The notes under the pieces were generated by a model. The model worked only from the letters and a program-made list of their open reading frames with translations. It was not told the origin of the DNA and ran no database searches. 34,522 nt of DNA, from assembly GCA_964614575.1 (NCBI GenBank), contig CAZTLX010000013.1:1-34522 (forward strand). The letters are read 5' to 3'. Every line of letters begins with the position of its first letter. Positions within the stretch are counted from its first letter, which is position 1. Source of the stretch: JBGTLW01 sp964614575 (GTDB taxonomy: Bacteria > Planctomycetota > Phycisphaerae > Phycisphaerales > Phycisphaeraceae). Below, piece after piece: positions 7,869-16,174 of this stretch. Made by a program: the position numbers and the translations under genes.

Positions 7869-8806
7869 TGTTCATCCTCCGCTTTCATATAGATCGGCTC
7901 GGGCGAGAGCTTAAGCAGATCGAATTGGGTTTTGAATAATTGCGCATCCATCGGTGGGGCGTCCGGCCCCCATCCGCTCCAGCGCGCCAGCAGCCCGATG
8001 ACCCGCTGCGCTGTGACCCCGCGCTCGCGGTAGTACGTCAGACGCGTGTCGCCGTGACGCTTGGCCAGCCGCCGGCCGTCCTCGCCGCAGACCAGCGGCA
8101 GGTGGATGTAGCTCGGCACCGGCGACAACCCCAGCAGCCGATACAGCCAGAGCTGCCGCGCCGCCGAGCCGATCAGGTCGTCGCCGCGGATCACGTCCGT
8201 CACGCCTTGCCGGGCATCGTCCACGACCACCGCGAGCTGATACGCCGGCAGGTCCTGCTTCGACGCCACGATGAAATCACCCACCTGCTGCTGCACATCG
8301 ATCGCCTGCTCGCCGGCAAATTCGTCGCGAAACCGCATCGGCTCGTCCGGCACCCGCACCCGCGTGGCCACCGGCAGGGCGGTGGCGTGGTGGTCCGCTT
8401 CTCGACACGTGCCGGGGTAGCGAAGCTCGTGGTCATCCGCGTGCGGTGCCGACTGGGCCGCGGCGATCTCGCTGCGTGTGCAGATGCACGGGTACGTCAA
8501 CCCGCGCCGCTTCAGTTCCTCCAGCGCCGCGTGGTACGGCGTCAGGTCGTGACGCTGGTAATAGGGGCCCTCATCCCAGTCGATGCCCAGCCATTGCAAT
8601 ACCTCGATCGCCTCGCGGTCGGCCCCCTCGCGAGCCCGTGGCCAATCCATATCTTCGATCCGCAGCACGATCCGCCAGCCACGCTGCCGGGCGATCGCCC
8701 AGTTGATCAGGAACGTCCGCGCGTTGCCCAGGTGCAGCGCTCCGGTTGGTGAGGGGGCGAGGCGGGTCACGCGCGGCGGGTTGTCGGCACTTGGTCGTCC
8801 GGGCAT
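7850..8806 (-). CDS. gluQ: Glutamyl-Q tRNA(Asp) synthetase
   Basis: A 318-residue truncated GluRS-like enzyme lacking the anticodon-binding C-terminal half, the hallmark of GluQ. Known members attach glutamate to queuosine at the wobble base of tRNA-Asp. The class I ATP motif is APSPTGALHLGNART (HIGH equivalent), the zinc-type cysteines are in YPCICTRSEI...YPGTCR, IRGDDLIGSAARQLWLYRLLG binds substrate, and GRRLAKRHGD replaces KMSKS. The ATG at 8806 is preferred: the alternative at 8842 would overlap purN, and a TACGAT hexamer lies 9 bp upstream of 8806. It is divergent from purN with only 20 bp between the starts. Confidence 0.88.
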   Translation of the reverse strand: MPGRPSADNPPRVTRLAPSPTGALHLGNARTFLINWAIARQRGWRIVLRIEDMDWPRAREGADREAIEVLQWLGIDWDEGPYYQRHDLTPYHAALEELKRRGLTYPCICTRSEIAAAQSAPHADDHELRYPGTCREADHHATALPVATRVRVPDEPMRFRDEFAGEQAIDVQQQVGDFIVASKQDLPAYQLAVVVDDARQGVTDVIRGDDLIGSAARQLWLYRLLGLSPVPSYIHLPLVCGEDGRRLAKRHGDTRLTYYRERGVTAQRVIGLLARWSGWGPDAPPMDAQLFKTQFDLLKLSPEPIYMKAEDEQWLLGG

Positions 8807-8814
8807 CGGTCCGC

Positions 8815-8821
8815 TATCGTA
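8815..8821. promoter_or_regulatory. Proposed shared bidirectional -10 element of gluQ and purN
   Basis: TATCGTA reads as TATCGT (8815-8820) on the plus strand, 6 bp before the purN ATG. On the minus strand it reads TACGAT (8821-8816), 9 bp before the gluQ ATG. Both fit a TAnnnT -10, so one symmetric hexamer may fire both ways. Inference from position; no transcription data. Confidence 0.5.
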
Positions 8822-8826
8822 ACGCC

Positions 8827-9504
8827 ATGAGCGAATCGTCAACCGCGAACGCCGCCCCCAAGCCGCTCCGTTTGGCCGTGCTCATCAGCGGCGGTGGGAC
8901 GACGATGGTCAACCTCGCCGAGCGCGCCACCGCCCAGGAACCGGCCCGCAGGCTGCACGCGCAGATCAGCGTCGTCATCGCCTCCAACGACACCGCCGCC
9001 GCCAAAGGCATCGCCCGGGCCCACGACCTGAAGCTGCCCACGTTCGTCGTCCCGCGCAAGTGCTACGACAGCACCGAATCGTTTTCTGCGCACGTCTTCG
9101 GGCTGATCCGCGATGCCGGGGCCGAGCTGGTCTGCCTCTGCGGGTTCCTGAGCCTGCTGCGGATCCCCGACGACTACGCCGACAAAGTCATCAACATCCA
9201 CCCGGCGCTGCTCCCGGCGTTCGGCGGCAAGGGGATGCACGGCCACCACGTCCACGAGGCGGTCCTCGCCCAGGGCTGCAAGCTCACCGGCTGCACCGTC
9301 CACTTCGCCGACCAGACCTACGACACCGGCCCGATCCTCGTCCAGCGCTCGTGCCCGGTCCTCGAAGACGACAGCCCCGAGACCCTGGCCGCCCGCGTCT
9401 TCGAGCAGGAGTGCGAGGCCTACCCGCAGGCCATCAACCTCATCGCCGCCGGCCGCGTCACGATCGAGGCCCGCCGGACTCGCATCGCCGCGGCACCCGC
9501 CTGA
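8827..9504 (+). CDS. purN: Phosphoribosylglycinamide formyltransferase
   Basis: A 225-residue cytoplasmic enzyme of de novo purine synthesis that transfers a formyl group from 10-formyl-tetrahydrofolate to GAR. The phosphate loop is LISGGGTTMVNL (residues 19-30), slightly different from the usual SGxGSN. The catalytic triad is visible as Asn123 and His125 in NIHPALLPAFGGKGMHG and Asp166 in HFADQTYDTGPILVQ. The first 14 residues are a polar, unconserved extension. The ATG at 8827 is preferred over an upstream in-frame GTG because it leaves a normal N-terminus and is spaced 6 bp from TATCGT. No other pur gene is in the window. Confidence 0.93.
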   Translation: MSESSTANAAPKPLRLAVLISGGGTTMVNLAERATAQEPARRLHAQISVVIASNDTAAAKGIARAHDLKLPTFVVPRKCYDSTESFSAHVFGLIRDAGAELVCLCGFLSLLRIPDDYADKVINIHPALLPAFGGKGMHGHHVHEAVLAQGCKLTGCTVHFADQTYDTGPILVQRSCPVLEDDSPETLAARVFEQECEAYPQAINLIAAGRVTIEARRTRIAAAPA

Positions 9505-9541
9505 ACCGCGACACCGGCCCCCTACCCACTCCCCAACGTCC

Positions 9542-9547
9542 TATAAT
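9542..9547 (+). promoter_or_regulatory. Consensus -10 element upstream of shc
   Basis: A perfect TATAAT in a GC-rich context, followed by 7 bp and the ATG (9555) of a short ORF that overlaps the shc start. No convincing -35 is seen. Confidence 0.6.
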
Positions 9548-9554
9548 GCCCGTT

Positions 9555-9647
9555 ATGTATAACTCGGCTCAAAACGCCGGGGAGGGGAGGCAATCCGGTG
9601 GCCTTGGGCGGACGGCCTCGGATTTACCGTTAGGATGCGTGGGATGA
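9555..9647 (+). CDS. Putative 30-residue leader peptide overlapping the shc start
   Basis: The ORF starts 7 bp after a perfect TATAAT and runs 30 codons (MYNSAQNAGEGRQ...PLGCVG). It ends in TGA at 9645-9647, sharing ATGA with the shc ATG at 9644. The peptide is Gly-rich, soluble and not recognised. The overlap suggests ribosomes finishing the leader could restart on shc. It could instead be a chance ORF in a 5' untranslated region; the promoter spacing and the four-base overlap are the only support. Confidence 0.4.
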   Translation: MYNSAQNAGEGRQSGGLGRTASDLPLGCVG

Positions 9648-11707
9648 GCCGAACCGCCGCCATGATGGACGAACAACCCCCGCAGGACGCCACGACCCGC
9701 GAAACCGCCGGCGGATCGCTCGCAGACAGCGCCCGGCGGGCGTTGGATGCGGCCGTGGATCATCTGCTGGCTCAGCAGCACGACAACGGGCACTGGTGCG
9801 CCGAACTGGAAGGCGATTCGATCCTGCAGTCCGAGTGGGCGCTGCTCAAGTGGATTCTCGGGGAGGAAAATGACCCGCGAATGCCTGGCGTGGTGGCGTA
9901 CCTGCGTGCGCAGCAGCGCCCGGACGGCGCGTGGGCGCAGTACCCCGGCGGGCAGCTCGGCGGCGGGAAGTTCGACATCAGCGCGACGGTCAAGGCGTAC
10001 TTCGTGCTCAAACTCGCCGGCGACGACCCGGACGCTGAGCACATGAGAAAAGCCCGTGAGTTAGTGCTGGCCCACGGCGGCGCGGAGCGCTGCAACACGT
10101 TCAGCAAGTATTACCTCGCGGCGCTCGGGCAAGTGAGCTACGACGCGGTGCCGACGATCCCGCCGCAGCTCGCGTTCCTGCCGCGCTGGTTTTATTTCCA
10201 CTTAAACAAGGTCTCGGCGTGGTCGCGGACGATGATCGTGCCACTCTCGATCGTCACGGCCCGCAAGCCGCTGCGCAAGGTCCGAGAACCCCTGGGCATC
10301 CCCGAGCTGTTCAAAGACCAGGCGAATCGCCAGCGACTTTTGCCGACGGGCTTCGGCGGCAGCCGATTCTGGACGCGGTTCTTTCTCTTCGCGGATCGGG
10401 CCTTGAAAGTCGCGGATAAACTGAACTTTCTGAAACTAGGCCAAGCCGCGGCGATCCGACGGATGGAGGCCTGGATCATCAATCATTGCGAGAACAGCGA
10501 CGGCCCGGGCGCGATTTTCCCGCCGATCGTCTATACGCTGATCGTCCTGCGCAAGTGCCTCGACTATGAGGCCGATCACCCGCTGGTGCGCGAAAACCAT
10601 CAGCACCTTGATCACTACTTTATCTACGGCACTAACGGCAAGCCACGCAATCGACACGGAGAGGCCGATGATGAATTCATCCGGATTCAGCCGTGCGAAT
10701 CGCCGACGTGGGACACGGGGATCGCTGCGTACGCGCTGGTCAACGCCGGGCTCCGCGGCGATCACCCGGCGATGCGGCGGTGCGCGGACTGGCTGGTGTC
10801 GAAAGAATGCCGCGTGCCGGGCGACTGGCTCAATAATCTCCGCGGCAAGGACCGGCAGGTGCCCTTCTCCGGCTGGTTCTTTGAATACAACAACCCGATG
10901 CAGCCGGACGTTGACGACACGGTGATGGTGTCAATGGCGCTGCGGCGGATGGCGGAAACCGGCGCGAGCGAGTCGGCGGCCGCGGCGTCGAGTCGATCGT
11001 TCGACTGGGTCCGGGTCATGCAGAACGACGACGGCGGCTGGGCGGCGTTTGACAAGGGCGCTCAGGGCCGCGACATCCTGGAAAACGTCCCGTTCGCCGA
11101 CCACAACGCCCTGCAGGACCCGAGCTGCCCCGATATCACCGGCCGCACCCTCGAATGCCTCGGTCACCACGGCGTGACCGCCGACGATCCGCATGTGCAG
11201 CGGGCGATTTCATTTATTAAAGACACGCAAGAGCCGGACGGCTGCTGGTTCGGCCGTTGGGGTGTGAACTACATCTACGGCACGTGGCAGGTGCTCGGCG
11301 GGTTGGAATTGGTCGGCTACGACATGCGGGCCGACTGGGTGCAGAGGGCCGGGCAATGGCTGCTCGACCATCAAAAGCCCGATGGGTCTTTCGGTGAATC
11401 GCCCGACAGCTACGAAGACCCGACGCTGCGCGGCAGCGGGCCTTCCACGGCATCGCAGACCGCATGGGGCGCGATGGCGTTGATGAATGTTTACGGGCCG
11501 AACCACGACGCGGTGCATCGAGCCATCGGGTGGCTTTGCGATAGGCAAATCTCGGAGGGGGCCTTGGCGGGCAATTGGGATGAACCTTGGTTCACCGGCA
11601 CCGGCTTCCCGAAGGTGTTCTACCTGCGCTACCACTACTATCGGCTCTATTTCCCGATCATGGCCATCGGTCGGTGGTTGCACCATGAGCATCGAAACAC
11701 GGGATAA
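9644..11707 (+). CDS. shc: Squalene-hopene cyclase
   Basis: A 687-residue class II terpene cyclase that folds squalene into hopene, the core of the membrane hopanoids. The catalytic acid motif is PDVDDTV (Asp422-Asp425 from this start), where well-studied enzymes have DVDDTA. QW-type repeats (for example QNDDGGWAAF, QEPDGCWFGRWGVNY, QKPDGSFGES) recur along the sequence. PGGQLGGGKFDISATVKAYFVLKLAG and IPPQLAFLPRWFYFHLNKVSAWSRTMIVPL are typical of the family. It should sit on the cytoplasmic membrane face. Starts at 9635 and 9644 are both possible; 9644 overlaps the leader stop (ATGA). No squalene-synthesis genes are adjacent, but the next gene overlaps its end by 23 bp. Confidence 0.93.
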   Translation: MSRTAAMMDEQPPQDATTRETAGGSLADSARRALDAAVDHLLAQQHDNGHWCAELEGDSILQSEWALLKWILGEENDPRMPGVVAYLRAQQRPDGAWAQYPGGQLGGGKFDISATVKAYFVLKLAGDDPDAEHMRKARELVLAHGGAERCNTFSKYYLAALGQVSYDAVPTIPPQLAFLPRWFYFHLNKVSAWSRTMIVPLSIVTARKPLRKVREPLGIPELFKDQANRQRLLPTGFGGSRFWTRFFLFADRALKVADKLNFLKLGQAAAIRRMEAWIINHCENSDGPGAIFPPIVYTLIVLRKCLDYEADHPLVRENHQHLDHYFIYGTNGKPRNRHGEADDEFIRIQPCESPTWDTGIAAYALVNAGLRGDHPAMRRCADWLVSKECRVPGDWLNNLRGKDRQVPFSGWFFEYNNPMQPDVDDTVMVSMALRRMAETGASESAAAASSRSFDWVRVMQNDDGGWAAFDKGAQGRDILENVPFADHNALQDPSCPDITGRTLECLGHHGVTADDPHVQRAISFIKDTQEPDGCWFGRWGVNYIYGTWQVLGGLELVGYDMRADWVQRAGQWLLDHQKPDGSFGESPDSYEDPTLRGSGPSTASQTAWGAMALMNVYGPNHDAVHRAIGWLCDRQISEGALAGNWDEPWFTGTGFPKVFYLRYHYYRLYFPIMAIGRWLHHEHRNTG

Positions 11708-12374
11708 CCGCCCCCCCGAAACAGCGAATTCGATGCTTGCGGATGATCGCGTCGCCACGATCCTGCGCGACATCGGATGCCCGGCTTGTGGCTACAACCT
11801 CCGCGGGTTGCACGGCCCGATCGTCGAGTGCCCGGAGTGCGGCCAGCGTTGTGATGTGCCGCGGATGGTTGCCGCCCGATGGACCGGGCCCTGGTGGAAG
11901 GCACCCGGCTTCAACACGGTGCTGATGCCCACGGTCTGGCTGCTGGTGAGTTTTATCAGCATGACGATCGTATCCTTGGTGCTGGATAGTGCTGCCGCGA
12001 TCGTGGCGATTCCATTGGTGTTTCTGGGGCTGCTGGCGTTTCTTGGTTTTCTGCTTTGGCGGGCGTGGCAATTGTTTGCGAGCATGCGTGGCGTCTGGCT
12101 GGCGTTGCTGGGGCATGTGATCTTTGCGGGTTACGGGGTTGGCGTGATCGGGGCGGTCGGTTTTATTCTGGTGATCATTCTCACCCTGATCGATGTGTGG
12201 GACCGAACGTCACTGACTTGGGAACAAGCCTGGGTGGTGGGCTTGAATCTCTTGTTCGCGCTGTTGTGCGGCGTCGTGACCTGGCTTTGCCGCCGTGGCG
12301 AGCGGTTTATCGCGGGGCAATGCATCAAGCGGTACCTGGCGAAGCGGCGCGGCGAGGTTGCGGTGGATGGCTGA
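11685..12374 (+). CDS. Zinc-ribbon, four-helix membrane protein of unknown function
   Basis: A 229-residue protein. After a polar start, residues 33-60 form a zinc ribbon CPACGYNLRGL...VECPECGQ, a domain common in planctomycete membrane proteins. Four strongly hydrophobic helices follow (about 78-102, 106-128, 140-172 and 183-205), then a basic C-terminus (RRGERFIAGQCIKRYLAKRR). No enzymatic motif was found. The ATG at 11685 lies inside the last 23 bp of shc in another frame, implying coupled translation. A role connected with hopanoids or membrane organisation is a guess from context only. Confidence 0.75.
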   Translation: MSIETRDNRPPETANSMLADDRVATILRDIGCPACGYNLRGLHGPIVECPECGQRCDVPRMVAARWTGPWWKAPGFNTVLMPTVWLLVSFISMTIVSLVLDSAAAIVAIPLVFLGLLAFLGFLLWRAWQLFASMRGVWLALLGHVIFAGYGVGVIGAVGFILVIILTLIDVWDRTSLTWEQAWVVGLNLLFALLCGVVTWLCRRGERFIAGQCIKRYLAKRRGEVAVDG

Positions 12375-12486
12375 TGCCGGTTTTCAGGACAACTCGCGAA
12401 CACTCGCTTGGATTGAGCGAGAGGCGGAAGGGTGTCGCGTAGCCGCGAGCGGCGGAAAGGCGAGACAAATCGGTGAGGCAGCCCGC

Positions 12487-12492
12487 TATCAT
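12487..12492 (+). promoter_or_regulatory. Proposed -10 element for the ubiB-like gene (leaderless type)
   Basis: TATCAT is followed by 7 bp (GATGGAT) and the ATG at 12500. The spacing matches other starts in the window and favours that start over upstream alternatives. Confidence 0.45.
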
Positions 12493-12499
12493 GATGGAT

Positions 12500-14167
12500 A
12501 TGTCATTGCTGCCCAAACTCGATCTGAAATACCTCGGCCGTTACCGCGATGTGGCGCGGCTGCTGCTGCGTCACGGTGGGCGGGAGTTGCTGCGCGCGAC
12601 CGGGCTGGATGCGGTGCTTAAGCCGGATGATGAGGAGACGCAGCGGCGTCACGCGGAGCACCTGGCGGATGACCTTGAGGAGTTGGGGCCGACGTTCGTG
12701 AAGCTGGGTCAACTGCTCGCCAGTCGAGCCGACCTGCTCCCCGAGGCGCACCTGGAGGCGTTGCGGAGGCTGCATGATCGTGTCGAGCCGTTCCCGTTTG
12801 AAGACATCGCGCGGATTATCGAGGAGGAGCTGGGCCGCCCCGTGACCGAGGCGTATGCGTCGTTCGATCCGGCCCCGCTGGCGGCGGCGTCGATCGGGCA
12901 GGTACACGCCGCGGTGTTGCATGATCACACAAAGGTCGTGGTCAAGGTGCAGCGGCCTCAGGCAAAAGAAACGATCGAGAAAGACCTGCGGGCGATGGAG
13001 CAGCTCGCGTGGCTGCTCGATGAGCACACCGACCTCGGCCGCCGGCACCACTTCCGTCAGATGCTTCGGCAGCTCGAGCGGGCGCTGCGCAGCGAGCTGG
13101 ATTATCACCATGAGGCGGAGAACCTGCGTCTGATCGGAGCGAACCTCAAGGCGTTTGATCTGCTGGTGGTGCCGCGGCCGATCGACGAGCTTTGCACGCC
13201 GCGGGTGCTGACGATGTCGCGGCTGCCGGGCAAGCCGCTTAGTTCGCGTCACGAGAAGGGCTCGCCACCGATCCCCGGTGCCGACGCATTGGCGGATCAG
13301 TTTCTGCACGCGTATCTGAAGCAGGTGCTGGAGGACGGTATGTTCCACGCCGACCCGCACCCCGGCAACCTGATGATCTGCGACGACGGGCGGCTGGGCA
13401 TCATCGATCTGGGTGTGGTCGGCCACATCTCCAGCGGCATGCAGGACGACATCCTGCGCCTGTTGGTGGCGATCAGCGACGGCCGATCAGACGATGCCGC
13501 GGACGCCGGCGAGGAGCTCGGCGATCGGACGGAGGAATTCGACGGCGCGAAGTATCGCCGTAACGTGCGCGACGCGATCACGCACGGCTACGGGCGGACG
13601 GTGCGCCGCATGGAACTGGGGCGACTGGTGCTGCGCGTGACGCAGGTCGCCGCGGAAGCGGGCTTGCGCATCACGCCCGAGGTGATGATGCTGGGCAAGA
13701 CGCTGACGCACCTGGACGAATCGGGCAAGCTGCTGGCGCCGGATTTCGACACGAACACGGCGATCAGCAAGCACGTGAGCAAGTTTCTGCGTCAGAAGCT
13801 GCTCAACAGCGTGAACCTCGGGCAGGCGATGGTCACGGCATTGGAAACCAAACAGTTCATGGCCGCCCTGCCCAACCGCATCAGCAAGGCGCTGGACATC
13901 GTCGCGGACAACGCGTTCCGCTTGAAGGTCGAGGCGATCGACGAGGATCGGCTGGTGACGGTGATCGAGAAGATCGCCAACCGCGTGACGATCGGGCTGG
14001 TGGTGATGTCGATGATCATCGGCGGCGCGTTCCTGATGGGCCGCGATGCGCCGCACAAACTCTTCGGCTACTCGACGATCGGGCTGCTGCTGCTGGTCGC
14101 CGGGCTGGCCGTCGGCACGCTGGTGCTGTTCCGGGTGATCTGGAATGATCTGGTGAAGGGGTCTTAA
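12500..14167 (+). CDS. ubiB: ABC1/UbiB-family atypical kinase/ATPase
   Basis: A 555-residue membrane-associated UbiB-like protein. The diagnostic KxGQ motif is FVKLGQLLASRADLLP (near 68-71), followed by the Ala-rich loop AAASIGQVHAA, the ATP-binding lysine in VVVKVQRP, the catalytic-loop-like FHADPHPGNLMI and the metal-binding DLGVVGHI. Two transmembrane helices close the protein (about 493-515 and 522-545). Family members support ubiquinone synthesis or quinone/lipid homeostasis; no other quinone gene is nearby, so its pathway is open. Starts at 12473 (GTG), 12491 and 12494 are possible; 12500 fits the TATCAT spacing and the conserved body begins soon after. It ends just before a perfect hairpin shared with the convergent SulP gene. 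Confidence 0.88.
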   Translation: MSLLPKLDLKYLGRYRDVARLLLRHGGRELLRATGLDAVLKPDDEETQRRHAEHLADDLEELGPTFVKLGQLLASRADLLPEAHLEALRRLHDRVEPFPFEDIARIIEEELGRPVTEAYASFDPAPLAAASIGQVHAAVLHDHTKVVVKVQRPQAKETIEKDLRAMEQLAWLLDEHTDLGRRHHFRQMLRQLERALRSELDYHHEAENLRLIGANLKAFDLLVVPRPIDELCTPRVLTMSRLPGKPLSSRHEKGSPPIPGADALADQFLHAYLKQVLEDGMFHADPHPGNLMICDDGRLGIIDLGVVGHISSGMQDDILRLLVAISDGRSDDAADAGEELGDRTEEFDGAKYRRNVRDAITHGYGRTVRRMELGRLVLRVTQVAAEAGLRITPEVMMLGKTLTHLDESGKLLAPDFDTNTAISKHVSKFLRQKLLNSVNLGQAMVTALETKQFMAALPNRISKALDIVADNAFRLKVEAIDEDRLVTVIEKIANRVTIGLVVMSMIIGGAFLMGRDAPHKLFGYSTIGLLLLVAGLAVGTLVLFRVIWNDLVKGS

Positions 14168-14169
14168 AC

Positions 14170-14206
14170 GCAGGCGGACTGAAGTCCGCCTGCCTCGGGC
14201 TTAGCC
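14170..14206. terminator. Two-way hairpin between the ubiB-like gene and sulP
   Basis: GCAGGCGGACT (14170-14180) and AGTCCGCCTGC (14183-14193) pair perfectly over 11 bp with a 2-base loop, three bases after the ubiB-like stop. A second short stem, CTCGG...CCGAG (about 14194-14209), spans the sulP stop codon. There is no U-tract. The position between convergent stops suggests termination or mRNA 3' protection. Confidence 0.6.
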
Positions 14207-16066
14207 GAGCCGGTCGGTCGCGACGTGATAGTGCGGGTCTTCGCTGATGTTGGCCTCGACCAGGTCGCCCGCCTTGCCCAGCAGCTTCTGGCATTCGGGG
14301 CTCAGGTGCGTGAGGTGGACGCGCTTGCCGACGCCGGCGTACTTGTCGGCGATGAAGTTGATCGCTTCGAGGCCGGACTGGTCGTAAACGCGCGTGAAGT
14401 AGAAGTCGATCACCACGTCGTCCGGATCGCCCGCGGCGTCGAACAGGCGCTTGAACTTCTCGGCCGAGGCGAAGAACAGCGGGCCGTGAAGCTGGTAGAT
14501 CTTGCTGCCGTGCTCGTTGAACTTGGTGTCGGCAAACAGGTGGGTCGATTGTTTCCAGGCATAGACGAGCGCCGCGATGACCACGCCGAGGATCACCGCG
14601 CTGGCCAGGTCGTGCATGAGCACGGTGTAGGCGGCGACGAAGATCATGATCAGCACCTCGGAGACCGGCACGCGGTGCCAGGTCTTGAGCGTGGTCCACT
14701 CGAACGTGCCGATGACGACCATGAACATCACCCCGACCAGCGCGGCCATGGGGATCATCTCGATCAGCGGCGCGAGCAGGAGGATGAACAGCAGCAGGCA
14801 GACCGCGGCGGTGATGCCCGAGAGCCGCCCTTTCCCGCCGGATTTCACGTTGATCAGCGACTGGCCGATCATCGCGCAGCCGCCCATGCCGCCGAACATC
14901 CCGCAGACGACGTTGGCGGTGCCCTGGCCGATGCACTCGCGGTTGCCCCGGCCGCGCGTCTCGGTGATCTCGTCGATCAGGCTCATGGTCATCAGCGACT
15001 CGATCAGCCCGACACCCGCGAGCACCAATGAAAAAGGCAAAATGATCCACAGCGTCTGCAGGTTCATCGGCGGGACCAGGCCCGCGGCCTTCTCGCCGGC
15101 GTATTGCGGATCGATAAAGAACGGCAGCGGCAGCCCGCCGCTGAGCGTCACCTCCTCTTCGTCCACCGTGGCGATGGCGGCGGCGACCTCACGCTGGGGC
15201 ATGGCCCGGATGACCTGCTCGAGCTCGCTGCCCGCGATGGTCGGGGTCGGGTTGATCTTCACCCCCGGGCCGACGAGGTTCTGCTCTTGAATCACCGCGG
15301 CCGCGGCGGTCGCCCGCCCCACCGCTTCGGACCGCGCCTCGTTCACCACGACCGCGGCCTTCTTTCCGTCGGCGAGCATGTCGCGCACGGTGAGCACGGG
15401 CTTGCTGCCATCGCCCGCGGTGGCGTTGATCGCCATCGCCAGCAGCGTCACGGCGATGATCGCCGCCAGCGACGAGGGCACGGCCTTGGTCAGCCGGGGC
15501 AGGACGAAGATGATGGCCATGGTCAGCACGACCAGCCCGATCATCAGGCCGAGTTGCGGGCCCTGTAGGAAGTGCATCAGCCCGTCGTTGCCCAGCCGTT
15601 TGAAGCTGCCGATCTGCGCCAGCCCGATGACGATCGCCAGGCCGTTGACGAACCCGAGCATGACCGGGTGCGGGACCATGCGGATGAGCTTGCCGAGCCG
15701 CAGCAGGCCGATGCTGATCTGGATGAGGCCGCAGAGGATGACCGCGGGGAAGAGGTAGGTGACGCCGTGGATCGCGACGAGTCCGACGACGACCACGGCC
15801 ATGGCACCGGTCGCGCCGCTGATCATGCCCGGCCGGCCGCCGAGTACGGCGGTGAGCAGGCAGATGAAGAAGGTGGAGTACAGGCCGATCATCGGATCGA
15901 CGCCCGCGACGAAGGCGAACGCGAGCGCCTCGGGCACCAGCGCGAGGCACACGGTCAAGCCCGAGAGGATGTCCAGGCGTGGCGAGGCGGGCAGCAACGA
16001 GCGCAGGCCGATCCACGGTTTACGTTCAGACATAGCTTCGGCCACGCGGGCCGCGGCGGTGTTCAT
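14201..16066 (-). CDS. SulP-family anion transporter with STAS domain
   Basis: About 621 residues from this start. The N-terminal half has the SulP fold of many membrane helices (LDILSGLTVCLALVPEALAFAFVAGVDP, PGMISGATGAMAVVVVGLV, LGFVNGLAIVIGLAQIGSF, and GVGLIESLMTMSLIDEITETRGRGNRE). The last 120 residues form a cytoplasmic STAS domain (IYQLHGPLFFASAEKFKRLFD, VVIDFYFTRVYDQSGLEAI). Relatives move sulfate, bicarbonate or other anions; the substrate cannot be read from sequence. A hydrophilic, Ala/Glu-rich stretch of roughly 80-90 residues is inserted just before GGLPLPFF. Alternative starts are TTG 16138 (overlaps a -10-like TATAGT) and ATG 16033 (MSERKPW). A gamma-carbonic anhydrase 2.3 kb away makes bicarbonate conceivable but unproven. 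Confidence 0.88.
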   Translation of the reverse strand: MNTAAARVAEAMSERKPWIGLRSLLPASPRLDILSGLTVCLALVPEALAFAFVAGVDPMIGLYSTFFICLLTAVLGGRPGMISGATGAMAVVVVGLVAIHGVTYLFPAVILCGLIQISIGLLRLGKLIRMVPHPVMLGFVNGLAIVIGLAQIGSFKRLGNDGLMHFLQGPQLGLMIGLVVLTMAIIFVLPRLTKAVPSSLAAIIAVTLLAMAINATAGDGSKPVLTVRDMLADGKKAAVVVNEARSEAVGRATAAAAVIQEQNLVGPGVKINPTPTIAGSELEQVIRAMPQREVAAAIATVDEEEVTLSGGLPLPFFIDPQYAGEKAAGLVPPMNLQTLWIILPFSLVLAGVGLIESLMTMSLIDEITETRGRGNRECIGQGTANVVCGMFGGMGGCAMIGQSLINVKSGGKGRLSGITAAVCLLLFILLLAPLIEMIPMAALVGVMFMVVIGTFEWTTLKTWHRVPVSEVLIMIFVAAYTVLMHDLASAVILGVVIAALVYAWKQSTHLFADTKFNEHGSKIYQLHGPLFFASAEKFKRLFDAAGDPDDVVIDFYFTRVYDQSGLEAINFIADKYAGVGKRVHLTHLSPECQKLLGKAGDLVEANISEDPHYHVATDRLG

Positions 16067-16137
16067 GCAAAACTTCCAGATGGATTGATCGGCGGCCACG
16101 GTCAGGCGGCTGCCGAGCGGGGTGGGATAGGCGGGCA

Positions 16138-16143
16138 ACTATA
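16138..16143 (-). promoter_or_regulatory. Proposed sulP promoter -10
   Basis: Reading on the minus strand, TTGCGT, 16 bp, then TATAGT (16143-16138) resembles a sigma-70 promoter. It would give an untranslated leader of about 65 nt before the ATG at 16066. Confidence 0.4.
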
Positions 16144-16174
16144 CGCGGTTGTCGGCGAGACGCAAGCCGGGCGA

